A DNA stretch of 64,000 nucleotides from Haloferula sp. BvORR071. Lineage in GTDB: Bacteria > Verrucomicrobiota > Verrucomicrobiia > Verrucomicrobiales > Akkermansiaceae. The notes beneath the pieces are model-generated. The model had not been told where the DNA came from. It saw only the letters and a list, made by a program, of their open reading frames with translations, and did no database searches. A program made the translations under genes and the position numbers. Of the stretch, positions 1 through 8,783 are shown piece by piece (position 1 is the stretch's first letter; the number at the start of each line of letters is the position of its first letter). The stretch lies in NCBI RefSeq assembly GCF_000739615.1, contig NZ_BATP01000005.1, forward strand, positions 1 through 64,000. The letters are read 5' to 3'.

Positions 1-44
1 TAAAACTACAGACAAACAGCCTACATGAAAGCCCGAGCTTCCGC

Positions 45-1091
45 TCAGCGCTTCGCCGCATCCTGCAACAAGCGCAGCCGATCCAGCGCGCTGCCATCAT
101 TGATCAGCTTGCGCGAGATCTCGATGCCATCGCCCACATCATCGGCGAGACCACAGCACGCGATCGCGGCACCGGCATTCAGCAGCACCATGTCGCGCTT
201 CGGTCCGGTTTCCTTGCCGGAGAGAATCGCTTCCAGGATCGCCGCATTCACCTCGGCATCGCCGCCTTGCAGCTCCTCGACCTCGGCATGCTTCATGCCG
301 AAGTCGCGCGGGCGCACTTCTTCGTCTTCCAAATCCTGATAGGCGCCGGCTTTGCAGATGCGGGTGGAGCCCAAGAGGCTCAATTCATCGACCGAGCGGC
401 CATCACCGGTGGTACCATGCACCACCCATGCGCTCTCGCGTCCGAGACGCTGGAGGATCTCCGCGAAGGCCGGGCACATCTCACGCTCGACCACACCCAC
501 CAATTGGCACTGCGGCTTGGCCGGATTCATCAGCGGCCCGATCTTGTTGAAGATCGTGCGCACACCTTTTTCCGCGAGCTGTTTGCGGACACTCGCGACC
601 GCCTTGAAGGCCGGATGATAGGCCGGCGCGAAGAGGAAACCGACGCCCGCCTTCTCCAAGCAGTCGCGGAAGCCCTCCGCAGGCAGATCAATGCGGATGC
701 CCAGCGACTCCAGCACATCGGCACCACCGCTCTTGGAGGTGATGCCGCGGTTTCCGTGCTTGAGCACCACCGCGCCAGTCGCCGCCACCACGAACATCGC
801 CGTGGTGGAGACATTGAAGAGATTCAACTTATCGCCACCGGTCCCGCAGACGTCGATCGTCGGGCCCTCGAGGTCCAACAGTCCGACGTGCGGGTCCACC
901 GCGTGCTCCAGGAAGGCCTCGACGAAGCCAGCGATCTCGGCCGGTGTCTCGCCCTTGCGGGACAGATTCTCCAGCAGCGAGGCCTTTTTTTCGTCCGGAG
1001 CGTTCGGGTCGAGCAAGAGCTCGGCTGCAACCTGGATCTCCCGCGGTGAAAGTTCCTCTTTCCGTTCCAGATGGTGAATCAGCGCGTCCAT
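45..1091 (-). CDS. trpD: Anthranilate phosphoribosyltransferase
   Basis: The product transfers the phosphoribosyl group of PRPP to anthranilate, the second step of tryptophan synthesis from chorismate, in the cytoplasm. The PRPP-binding glycine-rich motif DVCGTGGDKLNLFNVST is followed by KHGNRGITSKSGGADVLE and, later, GPLMNPAKP and HGTTGDGRSVDE, all hallmarks of the family. I place the start at the ATG giving MDALIHHLERKEEL (348 residues, the usual family length). An in-frame start 48 bases upstream would add an unrelated Arg/Gly/Pro stretch. The gene stands alone: no other trp gene is adjacent, and the symporter upstream on the same strand ends 52 bases before it. No leader peptide or T-box is visible. 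The identification is firm. Confidence 0.96.
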   Translation of the reverse strand: MDALIHHLERKEELSPREIQVAAELLLDPNAPDEKKASLLENLSRKGETPAEIAGFVEAFLEHAVDPHVGLLDLEGPTIDVCGTGGDKLNLFNVSTTAMFVVAATGAVVLKHGNRGITSKSGGADVLESLGIRIDLPAEGFRDCLEKAGVGFLFAPAYHPAFKAVASVRKQLAEKGVRTIFNKIGPLMNPAKPQCQLVGVVEREMCPAFAEILQRLGRESAWVVHGTTGDGRSVDELSLLGSTRICKAGAYQDLEDEEVRPRDFGMKHAEVEELQGGDAEVNAAILEAILSGKETGPKRDMVLLNAGAAIACCGLADDVGDGIEISRKLINDGSALDRLRLLQDAAKR

Positions 1092-1143
1092 GGTTCCCGC
1101 GGGTCTGCCCAACCCGGCGGGTATCCTATACCCCCGCAATCCA

Positions 1144-3054
1144 TCATGTCCAGAGCTTGCGGATCACTTGGAGCAAGACGATGCCGCTCACCACAAAGAC
1201 CCCGGTCAGAATCCATGCCATCGTCATTTCCCCGTAGAGGAACTTGCCGATCGCGAAAAGCGAGGACCAGATCACCGTGCAACCGGAAACCCAGCCGAGG
1301 GTGGCGAGGCCCATGTGGTCGCCGGATTCCTTCACGGTGCTCTCCGGCACGCCCGCCTCGCGGCGGATGGCATCCCAGCCGGGACCGGCGGGCTGCACTT
1401 TTTTGAAGAAGGACAGCAGGGTTGCGCGGTCGGTTTGAGGAGCGACGAAGGCGGCGACGAGCCAAGTGACGGAAGTCAGGGAAACACCAATGATGATTTC
1501 CTTGGCGAAGCCCATTTCCAGTCCGTTCTTCTTGGCGATGAAGAAACCGACCGCAATCAGGAAGGAGCTGATCATGGCGACGATCTCGCACCAAGCGTTG
1601 ATGCGCCACCAGAACCAGCGCAGCATGTAGAGCAGGCCGGTGCCGGCTCCAATCTGGAGCAGGATCTGGAAGGCCTCTTGCGCCGAGGACATCACCGTGC
1701 TGAGCAAGGCTGCGATGACGTAGAGTAGCAGCGTGCAGATGCGGCCTACGCCCACGTAGTGCTTCTCGCTGCCCGTAGGATTGATGAAGCGGCGATAGAA
1801 ATCATGAACCAGGTAGGAAGCGCCCCAGTTCAGGTGCGTTAGAATGGTCGAGGAATTGGCCGCGATCAGGCCGCCGACCATCAGGCCCATGAAGCCCACG
1901 GGCAGGAATTTCAGCATCGCCGGGAAGGCGCTGTCATGGCCGATCAGCCCCTGATCGGCAGTCGGGAAAGCTGCCTTAATCGAAGCGAGGTCCGGATAGA
2001 TGATGATCGAGCAGAGCGCGGTGATGATCCACGGCCACGGGCGCAGCACGTAGTGAGCGATATTGAAGAACAAGGTGCCACCGAGGGAGTCCTTTTCCGA
2101 CTTCGAAGCCAGCATCCGCTGGGCGATGTAGCTGCCGCCGCCAGGCTCCGCACCGGGATACCAGTTGGCCCACCAGCCGATGGCGATCGGGACGATGAAG
2201 ATCATCAGCGCGAGGCTCCACATGTCGAAGTTCGGCAGGATATTGAGGATCGGCTGGCCGCTGCCATCGATGGCACTCATCACCGGTTGCGCTCCCGCCT
2301 CCGCGGGCATCACCACCTGCTGCTTGCTCAGAGTGGAGACCAGCTCCTGAAGCCCTGCAAAGGCGGTCTCCCCCACCCCCGTGCGCTTGGCCACTTCCCT
2401 GAGCGAGAAGTAGGCAGCGGCGAAAACGGCGGTCATCTTGATGAAGAACTGCACCATGTCGATGATCAGCACGCCCCACAGACCGGAGTGGGCGGCGAAG
2501 ACGACGTTGAGCACGCCGCAGATCACGATGGTCTGCCAATAGGGCATGTCGAAGAGGATGTTGGCGATCTTGCAGGCCGCCAGCGTCACCATGCCCATGA
2601 TGAAGCAGTTGAAGAACAGGCCCAGATAGACGGCGCGGAAACCCCGCACCACCGAGGCCGCCTTGCCGGAATAGCGGAGCTCGTAGAACTCAAGGTCGGT
2701 CATGACCCCCGAGCGACGCCACAGGCGGGCGAAGAAGAACACCGTCGAAACCCCGGTCAGCACGAAAGCCCACCACTGCCAGTTGCCGGCCACGCCGAAT
2801 TTCCGCACCTGCTCCGTCACCCAGTTCGGCGTGTCCGACGAGAAGGTGGTCGCCACCATCGAAAGACCAGCGAGCCACCATGGTACCGATCGACCGGAAG
2901 CGAAGAACTCGGACGTGCTCTCCCCCGATTTCTTTCCGACAAACAAGGCCGGGACGAAGCAAACCAAGATCGAGGCGATGATGATCACCCAGTCGAGCGT
3001 CTTCAGCTCGATAGCTGCAAGGAGCGCTGGGTTCAGGAGGAAAGCGTGAGCCAT
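1144..3054 (-). CDS. Sodium:solute symporter family protein (SSS/SLC5)
   Basis: This is a large inner-membrane protein of 636 residues with about 13-15 hydrophobic segments, starting near residue 20 (DWVIIIASILVCFVPALFVG). The segment SEFFASGRSVPWWLAGLSMV is the characteristic first-loop signature of the Na+/solute symporter superfamily, and GLMVGGLIAANSSTILTHLN matches the conserved transmembrane segment carrying the sodium-site serines. Such proteins move sugars, inositol, sialic acid, proline or other solutes with Na+; the sequence alone does not settle the substrate. The length resembles the long SSS proteins that PVC bacteria often place next to sugar-catabolism genes, but no such gene is adjacent here. 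It could be transcribed with trpD, 52 bases downstream, although the functions are unrelated. Confidence 0.9.
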   Translation of the reverse strand: MAHAFLLNPALLAAIELKTLDWVIIIASILVCFVPALFVGKKSGESTSEFFASGRSVPWWLAGLSMVATTFSSDTPNWVTEQVRKFGVAGNWQWWAFVLTGVSTVFFFARLWRRSGVMTDLEFYELRYSGKAASVVRGFRAVYLGLFFNCFIMGMVTLAACKIANILFDMPYWQTIVICGVLNVVFAAHSGLWGVLIIDMVQFFIKMTAVFAAAYFSLREVAKRTGVGETAFAGLQELVSTLSKQQVVMPAEAGAQPVMSAIDGSGQPILNILPNFDMWSLALMIFIVPIAIGWWANWYPGAEPGGGSYIAQRMLASKSEKDSLGGTLFFNIAHYVLRPWPWIITALCSIIIYPDLASIKAAFPTADQGLIGHDSAFPAMLKFLPVGFMGLMVGGLIAANSSTILTHLNWGASYLVHDFYRRFINPTGSEKHYVGVGRICTLLLYVIAALLSTVMSSAQEAFQILLQIGAGTGLLYMLRWFWWRINAWCEIVAMISSFLIAVGFFIAKKNGLEMGFAKEIIIGVSLTSVTWLVAAFVAPQTDRATLLSFFKKVQPAGPGWDAIRREAGVPESTVKESGDHMGLATLGWVSGCTVIWSSLFAIGKFLYGEMTMAWILTGVFVVSGIVLLQVIRKLWT

Positions 3055-3114
3055 GTGTGACAGGCTTGTTAGCCGAGCCGTCCCCGGCCCGGCAATGGTA
3101 AAAAGCGAAAGGTT

Positions 3115-3696
3115 TCAGGCAAAATACGGCGGTTCGCTGCCAGCCCGCCACTTGATGTTACAGCCACTGCTGGGAAATGGCCGGGCCGGAGGCTCCTTGC
3201 CTGCCAGCATATCGGTCACCGCAGCGCGCAAATCGTCACCGGTCGGTGTCTGGCCGCTTTTCGGCCGGGTGCCGTCGAATTGCCCCGCGTAGTAGAGCCG
3301 CAGCTCGCGGTCGAAGAGGAAGAAGTCCGGCGTGCAGGCGGCCCCGTAGGCCTTCGCCACCTCCTGCGTCTCGTCGAAGAGGTAGGGAAAGTCCCAGCAG
3401 TGCTCTGCCGCGAAGGTCGCCATTCGCTCCGGCGCGTCCTGGGGGTATTTCTCGATGTCATTCGAGCTGATCGCCACCGTATTCACCCCGTGGGACTCGA
3501 TCTCCGCAGCCAAGGAGCCCAGCGCAGCGGCCAAATGGATCACATAGGGACAGTGATTGCAGGCGAAGACCACCAGCAGCCCCTCATGCCCCCGCAACCC
3601 GTGCAAGTCATGCATGCTCTCATCCGGCGCGGGCAATTGGAACTCGGGCGCGGCATCGCCGGGGCGGAGGGTAAAGGTGGAATGGACTTCTGCCAT
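3115..3696 (-). CDS. Thioredoxin-like (AhpC/TSA-fold) protein
   Basis: The 193-residue protein has the peroxiredoxin/thioredoxin fold layout: PGDAAPEFQLPAPD at the N-terminus, then a beta strand ending in a CxxC-type motif (FACNHCPYV), then SSNDIEKYPQDAPERM and ACTPDFFLFD with the cis-proline loop. This CNHCPYV subgroup is widespread and usually annotated simply as thioredoxin family protein; the conserved C-terminal PSSGCNIKW is also typical. A redox role on an unknown partner is inferred. It has no signal peptide, so it is probably cytoplasmic. The symporter start lies 60 bases downstream on the same strand, so co-transcription is possible but not implied. Confidence 0.88.
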   Translation of the reverse strand: MAEVHSTFTLRPGDAAPEFQLPAPDESMHDLHGLRGHEGLLVVFACNHCPYVIHLAAALGSLAAEIESHGVNTVAISSNDIEKYPQDAPERMATFAAEHCWDFPYLFDETQEVAKAYGAACTPDFFLFDRELRLYYAGQFDGTRPKSGQTPTGDDLRAAVTDMLAGKEPPARPFPSSGCNIKWRAGSEPPYFA

Positions 3697-3832
3697 GACA
3701 TTCCCTTTCCGGATTGAGCGGACGGGTCAAGACAAAGCCCCTCCGGGAATTTTTCCTCGTGCCTGCCTCCGACCAATCGCCTTTACCCGAAGATGTTAAA
3801 TATTAAGCTCCGGCGCTCACCCGCACCCTAAC

Positions 3833-5365
3833 ATGTCAATCTCCTCTCCGCCGGCGGATCGCCGGAGCGCTTGTAACGCGCACCCTCTTGCCAAGCGCAC
3901 CTTGTCGATGTTGCTGACATTCCTCTCGATCGCACTGTCACTGACTGGGAAATCCGCGCCGCCTCCGCCGGCGGCTCCACCGTTTCTGGTCGGAGGAATA
4001 AGCGCGACACCGATTGTAGTTCAGCCAGGCAGCAAACCGCTAGTAGCTTGGACTATCACGCTGCCGGAGAATGCAAACTCCGCCGTCTACACGTTTTACA
4101 TCCGGCAGAAGCAATTGTGGAGCGGTTTTAACTGGGACTTTCCGGTAGAGCGCGAGGGAAAGACCCTATCCCCGCTCTCCCTCGATGTGACCGGCTCCAC
4201 CTTTGAATTGCGGGCGGTCAAGGCAACCACGCCGCCTACCGAATACCTGTTAGACACCACCACCGTTGGAGCCTATCTACCCCTTGCTGCGGTGAGCATC
4301 CGCACGGAGGATCCCTATCCCACGGTGCGGAGAACCCGCGCGGACCGGCCGATTTTCGTGGATATCGATATCCATAACCTCATTTCCGATCCCGAGGTTC
4401 CGGAAACCTTGAAGGGGGTCACGCTGCAACGGCACGTGCAATCTTATGGCGCGAGCGGCACGGGAAATCCGCTCAACCGAGAGCTGGCCACTCTTCTTTC
4501 CCAAAGCAACATCACGTCCAACGGCGTGACAACCTTGTCCATTCCGGCGACTTTGATCCCAGGCGCGGACCCCAGTAAGGTGCGCGGCGAAGAGCGCTTC
4601 ACCATCCTTTCCTTGGAGGGCTATCAGTCTGCCCCGGCCATCATCGACTCTCAGTTCGTCCAAGTGTGGCCGGTGGCCAATGGCAGCATCAGCGGATTTA
4701 CCGCAGGTCAGAACCTCGGCGCGAACCTGCCGCAGCTTACCTTTCAACTGACCGACCTCTATCCCAGCTCCACGACCTGGGCACAGGTTTACAAGGGCAC
4801 GCCAAAGCTCAACTTCACGGGCACCACGATTCCCGGCTCCAGCGTCGTGATCAATGGCGCCGTCCCGGTCAATCGCAGCATCATCCTCAGCAACTATGAC
4901 TCGGTCTTCAATTCGGATGGCCTCTGGACCATGGAACTGCTCACCAAGACGCCCTTCGGCACGGATCGTCTGGCCTACGTGAGCTTCAATGTGCAACGCG
5001 GCATGACACTTGAGGCCTGGCGGCAAGTTCAATTCGGCGGTGTTCCCTACGGGACCTCGGATGAGGATGACTACGACGGCGACGGAATCGCCAACCTCAT
5101 CGAGTTCGCCTTCGGCCTGGATCCGAAGCAAAATAGCGCCGGTCAGTTGCCCGTGCCGGAGCGCATCGGGGACCAGCTCACCATCCGCTTCACCCCGCCC
5201 GCAGGGATCAGCGGCGTTCTCCACGGCGTGGAATGGAGCAGCACGCTCGCGACTGACAGCTGGCTGCCACTGACGAATACCGGCGTGTCGCCCGAGCAGG
5301 TCTATAGCCTGCCCGTAAGCACCACTCCGCAGATCTTCCTGCGACTGACGGCCACGACGCCGTAG
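3833..5365 (+). CDS. Secreted protein with C-terminal DxDGDG-type calcium motif module
   Basis: I do not recognise the family of the main body. The N-terminus has a basic stretch (KR near residues 21-22) and a hydrophobic core MLLTFLSIALSLTG, consistent with export; an internal ATG at 3908 could also serve but would lose the positive n-region. The middle (about residues 60-390) looks like beta-rich Ig-like modules. The C-terminal 120 residues hold EDDYDGDGIANLIEFAFGL, a module common at the ends of verrucomicrobial secreted proteins, where a DxDxDG calcium-type loop precedes a beta domain ending near LRLTATTP. The same kind of tail recurs in the large secreted proteins near 25 and 38 kb. Probably extracellular or cell-surface; function unknown. 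Confidence 0.75.
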   Translation: MSISSPPADRRSACNAHPLAKRTLSMLLTFLSIALSLTGKSAPPPPAAPPFLVGGISATPIVVQPGSKPLVAWTITLPENANSAVYTFYIRQKQLWSGFNWDFPVEREGKTLSPLSLDVTGSTFELRAVKATTPPTEYLLDTTTVGAYLPLAAVSIRTEDPYPTVRRTRADRPIFVDIDIHNLISDPEVPETLKGVTLQRHVQSYGASGTGNPLNRELATLLSQSNITSNGVTTLSIPATLIPGADPSKVRGEERFTILSLEGYQSAPAIIDSQFVQVWPVANGSISGFTAGQNLGANLPQLTFQLTDLYPSSTTWAQVYKGTPKLNFTGTTIPGSSVVINGAVPVNRSIILSNYDSVFNSDGLWTMELLTKTPFGTDRLAYVSFNVQRGMTLEAWRQVQFGGVPYGTSDEDDYDGDGIANLIEFAFGLDPKQNSAGQLPVPERIGDQLTIRFTPPAGISGVLHGVEWSSTLATDSWLPLTNTGVSPEQVYSLPVSTTPQIFLRLTATTP

Positions 5366-5414
5366 AACTCCTATCGGTTGCCATCGGCGTGGGGCCCGCT
5401 ATTTTCACGGCGCG

Positions 5415-6548
5415 ATGCCTGAGCTGCCTGAGCTGTCCACCGAAGAAATCCGCCGCTATGCCCGCCACCTTTCCGTGCCGGGCGTCGGAGTCGAAGGCCA
5501 GCGCAAGCTGAAGGCCTCCTCGGTGCTGATGATCGGCACCGGCGGCCTGGGCTCTCCCGCAGCTCTCTACTTAGCCGCAGCAGGCGTCGGCCGGATCGGC
5601 CTGATCGATCCGGATACGGTGGACCGCTCGAATCTTCAGCGGCAGATCCTGCACGGCGAATCCTGGGTCGGTAAGTCCAAGCTCGAGAGCGCTGCCGCCC
5701 GGATCCGCGAGGTGAACCCACACGTCGTCCTCGATCTGCACCCGGTCCGCTTCACCCCGGAGAACGCGCTCGATCTCGTCTCCCGCTACGACGTGGTGCT
5801 GGACGGCTGCGACAACTTCCCCACCCGCTTCCTTTCGAATGACGCCTGCTTCTTCCTGAAGAAGCCTTGTGTCTACGGCTCGATCTTCCGCTTCGATGGC
5901 CAGGTGACCGTCTTCGCCCCGCACCTCGACGGCCCCTGTTACCGCTGCATGCTCCCGGGTCTGCCAGCCCCCGGTTCAGCCCCCTCTTGTGAAGAAGCGG
6001 GCGTGCTCGGGGTGCTGCCCGGGGTGATCGGCTCGCTGCAAGCCATGGAGACGATCAAGCTCATGCTGGGCATCGGCGAGCCGCCCCTGGGCAAGCTCCT
6101 TTGCTACGACGCGCTGGCCACCAGCTTCCGGACCTTGCGTTTGCGGCGCGATCCGGCTTGCCGCCTGTGCGGGGATGCCCCATCGATCCGCTCCGTGAGC
6201 AATACCGAGACCACCGCCAGCGCCTCCTGCGAGCTGCCCGACCAAGACATCGCCGAAATCAGCGCCGCCGATCTGGCCACCCGTATCGACGCCGGAGAAG
6301 ACCTTTTCATCGTCGATGTCCGCCAGCCGGAGGAGGAAGCGGAAGGCACCATCCCTGGTGCCCGCCTGATCCCTTTGGCCACCTTGTCGCAACGTCTTGC
6401 GGAGATCCCGGCCGACCGCGAAGTGCTGGTCCATTGCCGTTCCGGCGGCCGCTCCTCCCGCGCGGTGAAATTCCTGCGCGAGGCCGGCGTGCCCCGCGCG
6501 GTGAATGTCGCCGGTGGCATCAACGCATGGAACGCGCTGGACCGATGA
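5415..6548 (+). CDS. moeB: MoeB/ThiF-type adenylyltransferase fused to rhodanese domain
   Basis: The N-terminal ~250 residues form an E1-like adenylyltransferase: RYARHLSVPGVGVEGQRKL, the ATP-binding GTGGLGSPAALYLAAAGVG, and IDPDTVDRSNLQRQ. Two CxxC pairs (CYRC and CRLC) make the structural zinc site. The C-terminal ~110 residues are a rhodanese domain with the persulfide-carrying cysteine in VHCRSGGRSSRA. This MoeZ/Uba4-like architecture activates the C-terminus of a small sulfur-carrier protein (MoaD, ThiS or similar) by adenylation and then supplies sulfur from the rhodanese cysteine. The true partner cannot be read from context: no moaD or thiS is adjacent. Its last 29 bases overlap the end of rodA on the opposite strand. 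Confidence 0.93.
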   Translation: MPELPELSTEEIRRYARHLSVPGVGVEGQRKLKASSVLMIGTGGLGSPAALYLAAAGVGRIGLIDPDTVDRSNLQRQILHGESWVGKSKLESAAARIREVNPHVVLDLHPVRFTPENALDLVSRYDVVLDGCDNFPTRFLSNDACFFLKKPCVYGSIFRFDGQVTVFAPHLDGPCYRCMLPGLPAPGSAPSCEEAGVLGVLPGVIGSLQAMETIKLMLGIGEPPLGKLLCYDALATSFRTLRLRRDPACRLCGDAPSIRSVSNTETTASASCELPDQDIAEISAADLATRIDAGEDLFIVDVRQPEEEAEGTIPGARLIPLATLSQRLAEIPADREVLVHCRSGGRSSRAVKFLREAGVPRAVNVAGGINAWNALDR

Positions 6549-7737
6549 TCACCGGCGCGGCTGCCGGTTCTTCCTCGACCACGCGCCCGGCATCGCGGTG
6601 CACCCAGACACTTTGCACCAGGCCGAGCAGGAACATACAAATCACCACGAAGGTGCCGGAGTAGCTGATCAGTGGCAGCGGAATCCCGGTAATCGGCATC
6701 AGCAGCACACACATGCCGATGTTCTCGAAAATGTGCGCGAAGAGGATCGAGACCGCACCCCCGACCAGCAGTCGCCCCAGCGGATCCCGGGCATAGGTGC
6801 CGATGAAAAGACATAGCACCAGCAATAGAGCGAAGGAGCTCAGCAGCAGCAGACTGCCGCGGAAGCCCTGCTCCTCCGCGATCACCGCGAAAATGTAGTC
6901 ATTGTGGGCCGTTTTCTGGGGAATGAAGCCCTTGGCATGGAGAGACCCCCGGCTGACATCCGCCATCCAGCCGGTGCCCAGCCAACCGGCCTTGCCGACG
7001 GCCACGGAAACACGGTGGGCGGCGTAGCCTTCGGCAAGGATGTCCACCTTCTCCTCATGGCCATGCAGCATGTTGAGGTAGGTCTCAATACGCTCGGGAC
7101 CGCGCTTTGAGACCGCTGGCAGGGCGATAAAGTAGGCGATGGGAACCAACGCCACCCCCAGCAAGGCAAGGCTCGACAGGTAACGGAACGGAACCCCAGC
7201 AACCAGCAGCGAGACACCGGCCAAGGGCAGCCACACAATCGCGGAGCCCATGTCGCCCATCTTCATCACCACCAGGAAGGAAATTCCGGAAATCACTCCG
7301 ATGATCGCGGTCTTGAGAAAAGGTTCCTCCAGGAGCCAGCCGATCTTGGGAATCAGGCGACCGAGACGAGGCAGATCCTGCAGCAGCCACGCGGTAAGCA
7401 AAAGCCCCCCAGCCAGAACGATCTGGGCCGGCTGGAAAGAAAAGGAGCCGAAGTCGACCTGTGCGACGTCGTTGACCTTCGTCATCAAGCCCAAGCCCAC
7501 AATCCAAACGGGCAGTCCGACCCAGCGATACCAGCGGTAGTCGATGAGGGCGGTGCTGAAGTAGATGACCGAGCCGACCAAGATCCACATCCTTTGCCGC
7601 TCGGCATACCAAGCCCCGCCGTTTGGCAGGTGCCGGGCCGCGCTTTCGATACAGAAAACCCCGAAGGCCAGCAGGCCATACATGGTCAGGATCAACGGCC
7701 AGTTCAGGCCGAGTAATTTCCGGAAAAGCGGGGTCAT
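6520..7737 (-). CDS. rodA: Rod-shape-determining SEDS glycosyltransferase RodA
   Basis: This integral membrane protein of 405 residues has about ten hydrophobic segments and belongs to the SEDS (FtsW/RodA/SpoVE) family, which polymerises lipid II into glycan strands together with a class B PBP. The catalytic region KTAHNDYIFAVIAEEQGF carries the conserved Asp, and the C-terminal signature reads LLMPITGIPLPLISYSGT, slightly divergent from the usual PF-SYGGS. The N-terminus (LNWPLILTMYGLLAFGVFCI) fits RodA better than FtsW. The start chosen gives MTPLFRKLLGLNWPL; an upstream in-frame extension of 29 residues is Arg-rich and unlikely. No mreBCD or PBP2 gene is in the window. Its 3' end overlaps the MoeB-like gene tail to tail. 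Confidence 0.92.
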   Translation of the reverse strand: MTPLFRKLLGLNWPLILTMYGLLAFGVFCIESAARHLPNGGAWYAERQRMWILVGSVIYFSTALIDYRWYRWVGLPVWIVGLGLMTKVNDVAQVDFGSFSFQPAQIVLAGGLLLTAWLLQDLPRLGRLIPKIGWLLEEPFLKTAIIGVISGISFLVVMKMGDMGSAIVWLPLAGVSLLVAGVPFRYLSSLALLGVALVPIAYFIALPAVSKRGPERIETYLNMLHGHEEKVDILAEGYAAHRVSVAVGKAGWLGTGWMADVSRGSLHAKGFIPQKTAHNDYIFAVIAEEQGFRGSLLLLSSFALLLVLCLFIGTYARDPLGRLLVGGAVSILFAHIFENIGMCVLLMPITGIPLPLISYSGTFVVICMFLLGLVQSVWVHRDAGRVVEEEPAAAPVIIGPARSMR

Positions 7738-7835
7738 TGGGCGACGTGCCGGATCATAGCGGGATCGCCCGAACTGACAAGCCGGGTCCCGCAAGCTTCT
7801 TGCGAATCTCCTGAAACCCCGCAAAGCTTCGCCTC

Positions 7836-8342
7836 ATGCGCCGCCGTTTGGTCCCTATTGTCATCCTGCTCATCGTTGCCGCCGCCTTCGCCTGGTGGTG
7901 GAATCGGCCGGAGCGAGTCATCGCCCGGCGGGTGGCGAGCCTGTTCGAGGCTGCGAATATCCCGGGGGATATGAGCCCCATCGGCCGCGGCACCCGCGGC
8001 GAGGCCCTGGTGCCCTTTCTGACCAAGAAGATCAGCTTCAAGGGGCCAAACGCCGCCTCTCTCGGCGACGAAGACGAGCCCAAGACCCGGGAAGAAGTCT
8101 CCAGCCTCTATAGCTGGGTGGCCACCGCCTGCCGCAGTGCCACCGTCCAGGACCTGAAAGTGGAGGACGTGACCGTCTCCGGAGACGAAGCCACGGTGAA
8201 CGCCACCATCGACGCCCTGATCGAGATGCCGAACCAAGAGCGGCCGGTCGACGGGATCCAGCATTTGGAGATGACTTGGGCGAAGGAGGAAGGAAAATGG
8301 AAGATGTCCGGGGCCAAATGGCGGGAGACTCCCAGAAATTGA
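7836..8342 (+). CDS. Hypothetical membrane-anchored protein
   Basis: I do not recognise this 168-residue protein. A basic MRRR start and a hydrophobic segment (VPIVILLIVAAAFAWWW) give a single N-terminal membrane anchor or uncleaved signal. The remainder is soluble and periplasmic by inference; the pattern of an alpha-helical first half and a beta-rich end (VEDVTVSGDEATVNATIDAL, then LEMTWAKEEGKWKMSGAKW) resembles NTF2/SnoaL-like small folds, but that is only an impression. It is divergent from rodA with 98 bases between the starts, so both promoters must lie in that gap. About 100 bases separate it from rpsP. Confidence 0.7.
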   Translation: MRRRLVPIVILLIVAAAFAWWWNRPERVIARRVASLFEAANIPGDMSPIGRGTRGEALVPFLTKKISFKGPNAASLGDEDEPKTREEVSSLYSWVATACRSATVQDLKVEDVTVSGDEATVNATIDALIEMPNQERPVDGIQHLEMTWAKEEGKWKMSGAKWRETPRN

Positions 8343-8441
8343 TGAAATTGGCCGGAGATTCTGCTTGGCAAGACACGGAGGCTCGTTCAGCTTCCCCGCC
8401 CCGCCACCCGGCGGAGTCTTTTCTCGAACGAATTCACGCAC

Positions 8442-8696
8442 ATGGCCGTCGCACTACGCCTCAACCGCCAGGGAACCAAGGACCGTCCCTACTACAAGAT
8501 CGTTGCCGTCGACAGCCGCAAGCGCCGCGATGGTCGTTACATTGAGCAAGTCGGCACCTACGATCCGGGCAAGGAAGGCGTCAACTACACCGTTGACCTC
8601 GAAAAGGCCGACAAGTGGGTTGGCGTCGGCGCTCAGGTCTCCGAGACCGTGAACAGCATCATCCGCAAGGCCCGCACTGCAGCCTCCAAGGCTTAG
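8442..8696 (+). CDS. rpsP: 30S ribosomal protein bS16
   Basis: bS16 is a small-subunit protein needed for 30S assembly. The 84 residues begin [20 protein letters not shown] and continue with [20 protein letters not shown], the diagnostic bS16 opening. The gene is monocistronic here: a strong intrinsic terminator follows within 30 bases. In many bacteria rpsP is followed by rimM, trmD and rplS, but here the next gene is prfA and those genes are absent from the window. No Shine-Dalgarno sequence is visible before the ATG. Confidence 0.98.
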   Translation: MAVALRLNRQGTKDRPYYKIVAVDSRKRRDGRYIEQVGTYDPGKEGVNYTVDLEKADKWVGVGAQVSETVNSIIRKARTAASKA

Positions 8697-8721
8697 TTCG
8701 CCAGCCCCTGATCTTTTTACG

Positions 8722-8751
8722 GCCGCAGCTCTCTCGGAGCTGCGGCTTTTT
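8722..8751 (+). terminator. Intrinsic terminator of rpsP
   Basis: A perfect 10-bp GC-rich stem (GCCGCAGCTC paired with GAGCTGCGGC) closes a five-base TCTCG loop and is followed directly by TTTTT. This is a textbook Rho-independent terminator placed 25 bases after the rpsP stop and before prfA. Confidence 0.93.
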
Positions 8752-8783
8752 CGTACCCTCATCCCCCGCTCCATTCTTCATCC

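Noticed and set aside
1936-3060. Plus-strand frame of 374 codons opposite the symporter gene
   Set aside because: Arg/His/Asp-rich text with no known fold and no start context; shadow of the symporter.
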